From contig CAJUTC010000069.1 of NCBI GenBank assembly GCA_910589195.1, positions 1-11,484 of the forward strand: a stretch of 11,484 nucleotides of DNA. The letters are read 5' to 3'. The notes below the pieces were generated by a model. That model was not told the DNA's origin. It saw nothing but the letters and a program-made list of their open reading frames with translations, and searched no databases. Below are positions 6,261 through 11,484 of the stretch, piece after piece. The stretch's first letter is position 1, and the number at the start of each line of letters is the position of its first letter. A program made the position numbers and the translations under genes. The stretch comes from an uncultured Lachnospiraceae bacterium. Its GTDB lineage: Bacteria > Bacillota > Clostridia > Lachnospirales > Lachnospiraceae.

Positions 6261-7646
6261 CTATTCCTTTAATGCCGGATCCTCCCACTTTCCCTCCTCA
6301 AAGCCTTCTGTGGATTCTTTCATAAACAAAATCTTAGGCGTCATAAGAATCAGTTTAAAATCCAGAAATATGGAATAGTTCCGGATATACGTTAAATCCA
6401 GCTTTAATTTGTCATAGCTGGTTGTGCAATATTTTCCGTAAATCTGCGCATATCCGGTAAGACCGGCCTTTACTTTTAAACGGTACTCGAATTCTGGTAT
6501 ATTCTTCGTAATAATCCTGGCTAATTCCGGGCGCTCTGGTCTTGGCCCCACTATGCTCATATCCCCCTTTAAAATATTGAGCAGTTGGGGAAGCTCATCT
6601 AACCGGGTAGCCCTCAAAAAGTGCCCGATTGGGAGAATTCTGGGATCCTTATCTTCTGCCTTTACCGGCCCGCTTTTCTTTTCCGCATCTACAATCATTG
6701 TCCGGAATTTATATATGGAAAAAACCTTTCCGTCCTTTGTTAATCGTTGCTGTGTAAAAAAAGCAGGCCCTTTGTCTGTACATTTAATTGCCGCTGTAAT
6801 TAATATAAAAAGCGGGCTGGTTACTATCAGCAAAAGCCCGGAAATCACAATATCTTCTAAACGTTTGATGCACCGCTGATCCCAAGCCAGTCCGTCATAA
6901 TTGCGGGATAAGTATAAGGGCGCGTCAAAAATGTTCAGCTCGATCGAAGTTCTGAGAAGGATATCACTGATTTTCGGAACCGTATAGCTCCGGATATTAA
7001 GGGCATAGCAGCGCTTCATCAGCTTGTTCCTGGATTCCGCCGGGATATCCCCAATGATAATGCCGTCGTATGTTTTTGATTCGGCTACGATCTCTTCAAT
7101 CCCTTTGTCAATGGAAACTGTTTTAATAATCTCATACTTATCTTCCCGGGTGCCAATCCGGTTCATCAACTGAAACATAGGCATTTTACTGTGTACCAGA
7201 AGCAGACGTTTTCTTGGAAATAAAAAGCGGTAAACCCGCCGAAATACCCCTGCCCAAATCATTACCAAAATCAAGTCCACCAGTGTTACTACCAGCATAC
7301 CAGTAGGATTATGCATCTTTTTGTCAAACAACACCACTTGAACATAAAAAAATACATTAATCCCTACAATCGAAATCATATGGGAATATACCAGATTCCA
7401 ATACCGGTAAATTCCCACCTTTAAACCGCCATACATACGGTGAAAAAACAGCAGAAGCACGAAATATTCTCCGGCAATCAGCCAATTTCCACGACGGTAA
7501 AACGCAATGGTCATATGTGTATTATACCAGTTCATCCAAGCATAAAAATAAACTGCCAGCTCTACCAGCACAATAACCGCAGAGCCGACAAACTTTACAA
7601 TTCTTTTATACTGTTCAAAACTGCTGTTATTTGTTATTTCTTCCAT
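6261..7646 (-). CDS. Polyprenyl-phosphate glycosylphosphotransferase (repeat-unit initiating sugar transferase)
   Basis: This 461-residue protein has the layout of large initiating transferases. About four or five N-terminal helices (16-145) are followed by a soluble middle domain (about 146-235), then the sugar transferase domain from about residue 261. That domain opens with a hydrophobic hairpin (KRLEDIVISGLLLIVTSPLF) and contains KFRTM (313-317), RLDELPQLLN (348-357, with the Asp-Glu dyad known to be catalytic in PglC-type enzymes), GPRPERPE (367-374) and AGLTGYAQ. It transfers a sugar 1-phosphate from a UDP-sugar to undecaprenyl phosphate, starting the repeat unit; which sugar is not clear. 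AAGGAAG lies about nine bases before the ATG, and the gene starts three bases after the preceding glycosyltransferase stop, indicating translational coupling. Confidence 0.93.
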   Translation of the reverse strand: MEEITNNSSFEQYKRIVKFVGSAVIVLVELAVYFYAWMNWYNTHMTIAFYRRGNWLIAGEYFVLLLFFHRMYGGLKVGIYRYWNLVYSHMISIVGINVFFYVQVVLFDKKMHNPTGMLVVTLVDLILVMIWAGVFRRVYRFLFPRKRLLLVHSKMPMFQLMNRIGTREDKYEIIKTVSIDKGIEEIVAESKTYDGIIIGDIPAESRNKLMKRCYALNIRSYTVPKISDILLRTSIELNIFDAPLYLSRNYDGLAWDQRCIKRLEDIVISGLLLIVTSPLFILITAAIKCTDKGPAFFTQQRLTKDGKVFSIYKFRTMIVDAEKKSGPVKAEDKDPRILPIGHFLRATRLDELPQLLNILKGDMSIVGPRPERPELARIITKNIPEFEYRLKVKAGLTGYAQIYGKYCTTSYDKLKLDLTYIRNYSIFLDFKLILMTPKILFMKESTEGFEEGKWEDPALKE

Positions 7647-7649
7647 AGT

Positions 7650-8489
7650 TTAATGCTTCCTTAGCTTTCCATCGTAAATTCTCTTCCTGAGCCCATTTGG
7701 CAAGATGCTTACTGCTACTCTGGCGAATGTAAGAAACACATACTGAGGAAAGGTAATCACCTTCTGCCGGTACAGTTTCGTTTCGAACGCAACAATCGCC
7801 TTCGCATAGCGAAATCCGCCACGCCGTGTATGCATATGGTTAATGCGCATATACAAAAGCGTATGGGAAAGATTAGCGAAAACGCAGCCATGAAGATACA
7901 TTCTTACCCATAAATCATAGTCCTCAAACAGATAGCAAGAACGGTATCCGCCTGCTTTCTGTGCTTTTTCCTTACGGAACATAACGCAAGGATGATTCAT
8001 GGGATTCCGATACTTGATATATGCAGAAAGCTCCGAATGGGAAATGGGAAGTTTTTTATAGGCGAGAACATTCTTCCTGGCTTCTTCCTCAGCCAGTGCA
8101 GCACCAGTAAATTCAGCCAATGTACCGCTTAAAACATCCACCTCTGGATGCTCCTTCATATACATAATCTGCCGCTCACATCGTGTGTTTACTGCAATAT
8201 CATCTGTATCCATTCGGGCAATCAGATCGTTTTTACAATACCTTAATCCTTCTGATAACGCATACCCCAATCCCCGGTTTTGGGGCAGCCGAATTACATT
8301 CATCCAGGAAGAGCCATACATAAACTCTTCTATCACCTGATCCAGCTCTTTTGTCAGCAAACCATCGCAGACTAAAACCACCTCATCTGCCGGCATGCTT
8401 TGATTTTTGATACTGGAAAGGGCTGCACGAAAGTATTCCGGCTGTTCCTTATGATAAACAGACATTAATACAGAATATGGTTCATTCAT
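7650..8489 (-). CDS. Family 2 glycosyltransferase (AmsE/WcaE-like)
   Basis: This GT2 protein of about 279 residues starts MNEPYSVLMSVYHKEQPEYFRAAL. The motifs run in the usual order: VVLVCDG (about 37-43), NRGLGYALSEGL (about 71-82), ARMDTDDI (91-98, the DxDD metal-binding motif), MNHPCVMFRK, and FEDYDLWVRM (about 188-197), where the ED carries the likely catalytic base. It would add one sugar to the lipid-linked repeat unit at the cytoplasmic face; the donor is not predictable. The start at 8489 was chosen because GAGAGG is nine bases upstream; the ATG at 8498 directly abuts that site and is unlikely. It is tightly coupled to the glycosylphosphotransferase (three-base gap). A 164-bp spacer with its own possible promoter separates it from the polymerase-like gene before it. 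Confidence 0.92.
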   Translation of the reverse strand: MNEPYSVLMSVYHKEQPEYFRAALSSIKNQSMPADEVVLVCDGLLTKELDQVIEEFMYGSSWMNVIRLPQNRGLGYALSEGLRYCKNDLIARMDTDDIAVNTRCERQIMYMKEHPEVDVLSGTLAEFTGAALAEEEARKNVLAYKKLPISHSELSAYIKYRNPMNHPCVMFRKEKAQKAGGYRSCYLFEDYDLWVRMYLHGCVFANLSHTLLYMRINHMHTRRGGFRYAKAIVAFETKLYRQKVITFPQYVFLTFARVAVSILPNGLRKRIYDGKLRKH

Positions 8490-8509
8490 GTGCCGCATCC
8501 TCTCTCGAA

Positions 8510-8538
8510 ATTATATCATTTAACACCCATTTCCGCAA
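8510..8538 (-). promoter_or_regulatory. Possible internal promoter before the first glycosyltransferase
   Basis: The minus strand shows -10 TATAAT (8510-8515) with an extended TGA element. The -35 is weak, TTGCGG (8533-8538), at 17 bases. The start site would be about 14 bases before the ATG, leaving only a minimal leader that just includes the GAGAGG ribosome binding site. Confidence 0.45.
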
Positions 8539-8561
8539 CTTTAGGCCTTTCGAAAAGAATT

Positions 8562-8640
8562 GGAATTCCTTTAATATTTTATTAATTTTGTTATTTTTTG
8601 CCGAAATTCCGCAGAATATTAACCCAAATAAAGGAATTTC
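8562..8640. repeat. Nested inverted repeats in the spacer between the polymerase-like and glycosyltransferase genes
   Basis: AATTCCTTTA (8564-8573) and TAAAGGAATT (8629-8638) are perfect inverted copies, extendable outward by a G/T and a G/C pair. A competing 8-bp pair is GAAATTCC (8603-8610) with GGAATTTC (8633-8640), which shares the 8633-8640 arm. The DNA between is very AT-rich. In the minus-strand transcript neither hairpin is followed by a T-run, so this is not an ordinary terminator. Confidence 0.55.
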
Positions 8641-8653
8641 TTTCTGCCTTTCC

Positions 8654-10276
8654 TTAATCTGGAATGGTCTGCTTCCTGCAGATTGCCACTCCCATAGACA
8701 GAAGCATCCACATAATCGGAGTGACAATCGGAAGATTTATCGTTACAAAAGCCTGAGCCAGGTAGCAGCCTATCCCTAAGCTGATTGTAAGCCCCCATTG
8801 GCCAACCGGCTTCTTCTGCAGCATTATTTTAAGCGCCGCGGCAAAAAATCCCAGATATGCCAGCAAACCCACAGGGCCAACCGTTACCAGGTACTGGAGA
8901 TACTCATTATGGGCACTGTCAAATACCTGCCCACATATCCGGCTGGTTTCCCCCCGATACGCCTTGGTCATAACGCCAAACGTATCTAGACCATGCCCCA
9001 AAAGCTGGTTGCCTAAAGGCTGGTTTTTATAAGATTCTAACGTAATTCTCCAAATTAATCCTCGGTAGGTTCCCCACTCATCTGAAAATTTCAGGTACTT
9101 TTCAAGGGCGCCATACCGCTCACTGTTACCGCCTATGTTTGCGTCATACAGCACAAAAGCCCCGGCCAAAAAACAAATTACTAATAATATTCCCCAGACT
9201 TTTACTCCCCTAAGACCCAGGCTTTCCTTGTCACCTTGTTTATCCCGCATCCGGACGATATGAACCATGAGGGCTGCCAAATATCCTGTCGGCGCCATAA
9301 TCTTAAGCTTGCTGTTTCGGATAAAACTTCCGAAAAATCCATACAGCCACACAACCTGTCCTTCCATGGAAGCATCAATTACAGAAACGATCCTGGCCCC
9401 TAAAGCAAAGCCTGACACCAGCAAAAGATACCGTTCCACTCCTCTTCTGGTTTGGAAAGCATATAACGGCAGAAAGGCAAAAACAACCCCCAGGGCAAAA
9501 ACCGCATTATCACTATTTCCCATGATCATAGCAATCACAGTGATTAAATATCCCGCATAGTACAGAACCGTTTTCCATAGCTTTGTTTCCGTTACAAACA
9601 AAGCGCTGAAACAGCCGAATATAATTCCCACAAATGTTGCATACGTATTAATATTACCAAAGGTAGAGGTAAAACTATCCATGTCTTCCTTTGAAATTTC
9701 CACTTTAAAATGAAGAATATCCATTTTAAAATAGTCGGTAATTCCAAATAAAAGAGGAAGCATTGCAACAATCAAAAACGCATATCCATGCCATCGCTTA
9801 AACTGGTATAACCGGCTGACCGCCCAAAATCCGATGATGTAGAGCAGGTGCAAGAACAGACCTGTAAATCGCCCTTCGTTCCCCCAAAACGCTTCATACA
9901 AATAAGGAGAATGCAGCGTAGAAATAATACAAGTAATTAAAAATCCTACTAAAAACCAGTCTGCTAAAGTAAGGGTATTTCTTATTTCTTTTAAGGAAAA
10001 TCTTCTCAAAACTCCCTTCGTATATTGCATCTTAAATTCCAGGCAATCGATGGCAAAAAAAATCATGGTCATTAGTAAAAGGATTCCAAACATTCCCAGC
10101 ATTATTGTGTAGTAAAATTGATATTTTGACTCTAAAATATCAAAATAATAATCTCGGTAATATAAAGGAAATAGGAGCAACACACACAATAAACCCACTG
10201 TAATAATACCGGAATAAATTTTTTTGCAACTATCTAAAAACACATCATTTCCCTGCTGATTCTCATTTTGCTTCAT
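8654..10276 (-). CDS. O-antigen ligase / polymerase-family membrane protein (Wzy_C-like)
   Basis: This protein of about 540 residues has around 12 membrane segments. Near the N-terminus FWGNEGRFTGLFLHLLY (about 130-146) matches a segment common in this family. A large extracytoplasmic region (about 380-460) contains ERYGALEKYLKFSDEWGTYRGLIW. It ends in DSAHNEYLQYLVTVGPVGLLAYLGF (about 453-477), the conserved His-containing signature of the O-antigen ligase/Wzy_C family. In a Gram-positive setting it probably polymerises repeat units or transfers finished glycan to an acceptor; the two roles cannot be separated by sequence. The start at 10276 was chosen because GGGGG lies seven bases upstream; a TTG at 10309 would also extend the frame but has no ribosome binding site. 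It is the first full gene of operon A, behind a strong promoter and a possible 22-codon leader ORF. Confidence 0.88.
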   Translation of the reverse strand: MKQNENQQGNDVFLDSCKKIYSGIITVGLLCVLLLFPLYYRDYYFDILESKYQFYYTIMLGMFGILLLMTMIFFAIDCLEFKMQYTKGVLRRFSLKEIRNTLTLADWFLVGFLITCIISTLHSPYLYEAFWGNEGRFTGLFLHLLYIIGFWAVSRLYQFKRWHGYAFLIVAMLPLLFGITDYFKMDILHFKVEISKEDMDSFTSTFGNINTYATFVGIIFGCFSALFVTETKLWKTVLYYAGYLITVIAMIMGNSDNAVFALGVVFAFLPLYAFQTRRGVERYLLLVSGFALGARIVSVIDASMEGQVVWLYGFFGSFIRNSKLKIMAPTGYLAALMVHIVRMRDKQGDKESLGLRGVKVWGILLVICFLAGAFVLYDANIGGNSERYGALEKYLKFSDEWGTYRGLIWRITLESYKNQPLGNQLLGHGLDTFGVMTKAYRGETSRICGQVFDSAHNEYLQYLVTVGPVGLLAYLGFFAAALKIMLQKKPVGQWGLTISLGIGCYLAQAFVTINLPIVTPIMWMLLSMGVAICRKQTIPD

Positions 10277-10289
10277 TCTGTTTCCCCCA

Positions 10290-10358
10290 TTAAATTTCTT
10301 CTGCGGCAACTTCGTCTGTTAATTGTTCATGTAATCCGGCTGCCTTATTGCATTGCAT
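10290..10358 (-). CDS. Possible 22-codon leader ORF of operon A
   Basis: The ATG at 10358 opens 22 codons (start MQCNKAAGLHEQ, end VAAEEI) closing at TAA 10290-10292, 13 bases before the ATG of the membrane protein gene. AAAAGGG lies four bases before the ATG, and an in-frame TAA four codons upstream delimits the frame. The start codon sits inside the left arm of the inverted repeat at 10351-10425. It could be a translated leader coupling ribosome flow to the next gene. It shows no membrane segment and I do not recognise it; it may be chance. Confidence 0.3.
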   Translation of the reverse strand: MQCNKAAGLHEQLTDEVAAEEI

Positions 10359-10373
10359 ATAGCCCTTTTATCC

Positions 10374-10392
10374 ACTGAATACTATATTCTGT
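10374..10392. promoter_or_regulatory. Dyad at the operon A transcription start (possible operator)
   Basis: ACTGAATA-CTA-TATTCTGT is an 8-3-8 inverted repeat with one mismatch, directly downstream of the -10 box and covering the expected start site. This is the place where a repressor would act. No regulator gene is visible in the window. Confidence 0.4.
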
Positions 10393-10394
10393 AA

Positions 10395-10423
10395 AGTATA
10401 CCATCTTATTAAAGATTATGCAA
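10395..10423 (-). promoter_or_regulatory. Strong sigma-A promoter of operon A
   Basis: The minus strand has -35 TTGCAT (10418-10423), a spacer of exactly 17 bases, and -10 TATACT (10395-10400). It begins only about 24 bp after the recombinase stop. The transcript leader would be about 110 bases long. Confidence 0.75.
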
Positions 10424-10446
10424 TGTGTCTGGCCTTTTTATGCGCT

Positions 10447-11280
10447 TTACCAGTCTACTACCTGATTCACAATCATCTTCTGTTCGAAACTGCTTCTGCG
10501 CAGATAAATCCTAGTAGTTTCCAGGCTCCCATGGCCCAGCAAATCGGAAAGAAGAGAAATATTATCACAAACTTTTACAAAACTTTTCGCAAACCGATGG
10601 CGGAAGGAATGGGGATGCATAACGTGTTTATCCAGGTGATAGCGCGCCGCCATGATTTTTAACTGCTTTCGGATTCCGGATGCTGTAATCCGTTTCCCTT
10701 GGCTGTTGATAAAAATATCACCTGACAGCCGATCCGTTTTCCGCAGCCACTTCATCATATCCTCCTGAAGTAATTTTGGTATGTAAATACGGCGGACTCG
10801 ATTGCCCTTTGAGTAAATACTTTTGAATCCGTTTTTGATATCGTTGGCTGTAAACTGAACAGTTTCGCTAATTCTGGCTCCTGTGGCTGCCATAAGCCGG
10901 ATTACAAAATAATAGAAGTATTGCTTGTCTTCCAAAAGCCGGATCTTCAAATATTCATAATCGCCTTCACTGATAACATGTTCCAAACAGACGGGACGCT
11001 GGATTTTAATTAGGCGGATCCGTTCTTTTGTCCATCCAATGTAGCCTAGAAAGCGGTTCATCCCATTAATCCTCAAGTTTACCGTCCTAGGCTTATAATG
11101 TTCCAAAAGGTACAGCTTATAGGATTGTAAGTTGAAGACTGTAATCCGGGAATATCTTCCAAAAAATTGGCGAGCCGCATATGTATAGGAGCGAATCGTA
11201 TTCTTCGATCGGTTCTGAGCGGTCAAATAATTCTCAAATCCCCTCAGTAATAATGCCTCTTTTCCAGCAATATCATCCAT
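10447..11280 (-). CDS. Tyrosine site-specific recombinase (XerD/phage-integrase family)
   Basis: This protein of about 277 residues has an N-terminal core-binding (SAM-like) region (about 7-85: FENYLTAQNRSKNTIRSY) and a C-terminal catalytic domain (about 105-277). All six catalytic positions can be read: Arg136 in ATGARISE, Lys158 in YSKGNRVRR, His224 and Arg227 in HSFRH, His250 in LLGHGSLETT, and the nucleophile Tyr259 in RIYLR. It should therefore be active in cutting and rejoining DNA. The size fits simple invertases and Xer-like enzymes that lack the extra arm-binding domain of larger integrases. The start at 11280 was chosen because a strong promoter at 11330-11358 overlaps the first ATG at 11331, which also lacks a ribosome binding site. 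It lies immediately upstream of operon A with no terminator, suggesting it may act on that operon's promoter; it could instead be the relic of an integrated element. Confidence 0.92.
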   Translation of the reverse strand: MDDIAGKEALLLRGFENYLTAQNRSKNTIRSYTYAARQFFGRYSRITVFNLQSYKLYLLEHYKPRTVNLRINGMNRFLGYIGWTKERIRLIKIQRPVCLEHVISEGDYEYLKIRLLEDKQYFYYFVIRLMAATGARISETVQFTANDIKNGFKSIYSKGNRVRRIYIPKLLQEDMMKWLRKTDRLSGDIFINSQGKRITASGIRKQLKIMAARYHLDKHVMHPHSFRHRFAKSFVKVCDNISLLSDLLGHGSLETTRIYLRRSSFEQKMIVNQVVDW

Positions 11281-11329
11281 ATTCTTCCATTCCTTCTTCT
11301 GTATTAACTTCCTTGATCCTTTACTCTTC

Positions 11330-11358
11330 ATATTAGAAAAAATTCATGTAATAGTCAA
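11330..11358 (-). promoter_or_regulatory. Sigma-A promoter of the recombinase gene
   Basis: The minus strand has -35 TTGACT (11353-11358), 17 bases, and -10 TAATAT (11330-11335). The -10 overlaps the most upstream in-frame ATG, so translation of the resulting mRNA must begin further down, most likely at 11280. Confidence 0.7.
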
Positions 11359-11374
11359 TCGAAGATTTTCTTAA

Positions 11375-11412
11375 TAATTGTAACAGTTTCTTTATATAGT
11401 TGTGATAATTTC
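11375..11412. repeat. Direct repeat with a 22-bp period upstream of the right-edge gene
   Basis: TAATTGTAACAGTTTC (11375-11390) and TAGTTGTGATAATTTC (11397-11412) agree at 12 of 16 positions, all four differences being transitions. The spacing is two helical turns and the second copy covers the -35 region of the plus-strand promoter, as expected for an activator-binding site. Confidence 0.4.
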
Positions 11413-11430
11413 AAATATTGGAAGTATAAT
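11400..11430 (+). promoter_or_regulatory. Plus-strand promoter of the right-edge gene
   Basis: A consensus -10 TATAAT lies at 11425-11430. The only -35-like sequence is TTGTGA (11400-11405) at a long 19-base spacing, so activation by a protein bound to the overlapping direct repeat is plausible. Confidence 0.5.
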
Positions 11431-11457
11431 GACCTCGTAATGCAAAAGGAATTTCAG

Positions 11458-11484
11458 ATGAATTTCAAAAAGAAAAAGGAGAGT
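11458..11484 (+). CDS. Start of an unidentified gene running off the right edge (lysine-rich N-terminus)
   Basis: AAAAGGA (11444-11450) lies seven bases before an ATG at 11458 that reads MNFKKKKES to the window end. A lysine-rich start like this is common before a membrane anchor, for example in LytR-CpsA-Psr or other cell-envelope proteins, but nine codons cannot identify it. Alternatively AAGGAGAG at 11476-11483 is itself the ribosome binding site of a gene starting just outside the window. Confidence 0.4.

Larger units (their letters stand above)
10351..10425. repeat. 9-bp perfect inverted repeat enclosing the operon A promoter
   Basis: CATTGCATA (10351-10359) and TATGCAATG (10417-10425) are exact inverted copies 57 bp apart. 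The -35 box lies within the right arm and the -10 box lies between the arms. Similarity stops at the nine bases on both sides. Confidence 0.6.

Noticed and set aside
1..11484. CRISPR array, tRNA or rRNA genes, insertion-sequence ends
   Set aside because: No regular spacer-repeat pattern, cloverleaf, rRNA-like stretch or transposase was seen. The recombinase is not flanked by visible attachment-site duplications.

Overview
The window looks like part of an exopolysaccharide or capsule locus from a low-to-mid GC Gram-positive anaerobe (Bacillota, probably a Lachnospiraceae-like gut Clostridium). This is inferred from the AGGAGG-type ribosome binding sites, TTGACA/TATAAT promoters and protein style. 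Nearly all the genes belong to a Wzx/Wzy-type (flippase and polymerase) surface-polysaccharide pathway.

Layout from right to left, since most genes are on the minus strand. At the right edge (11458 onward) a plus-strand gene of unknown identity begins. Divergent from it is a tyrosine recombinase (10447-11280) with all six catalytic residues. Just after the recombinase stop is a strong minus-strand promoter (10395-10423). It lies inside a 9-bp perfect inverted repeat (10351-10359 / 10417-10425), has a dyad at its start site, and precedes a 22-codon leader ORF. Operon A follows: an O-antigen ligase/polymerase-like membrane protein (8654-10276), a family 2 glycosyltransferase (7650-8489), a polyprenyl-phosphate glycosylphosphotransferase that starts the repeat unit (6261-7646), and a second family 2 glycosyltransferase (5163-6149).

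The Wzx flippase (3755-5173) is the only complete gene on the plus strand. It has its own strong promoter and overlaps the end of operon A tail to tail by 11 bp. Divergent from it is operon B on the minus strand: a Wzz-like chain-length protein with a kinase-like tail that lacks Walker motifs (2171-3475), then a Wzy-like polymerase (879-2120). The wzx/wzz divergent region holds a degenerate tandem duplication with an embedded dyad.

An intergenic stretch of about 700 bp (172-878) forms the left boundary. It holds a small possible ORF, hairpins, a bidirectional terminator and two minus-strand promoters. These appear to feed the AT-rich start of a GHMP kinase gene (1-171, heptose-phosphate-kinase-like) that runs off the left edge and probably opens another sugar-nucleotide module.

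Working model: the glycosylphosphotransferase loads the first sugar on undecaprenyl phosphate, the two family 2 enzymes extend it, Wzx flips it, one or both polymerases join the units, and the Wzz-like protein sets chain length. The recombinase may switch the operon A promoter by inversion. That idea rests on the small repeat and on gene position only.
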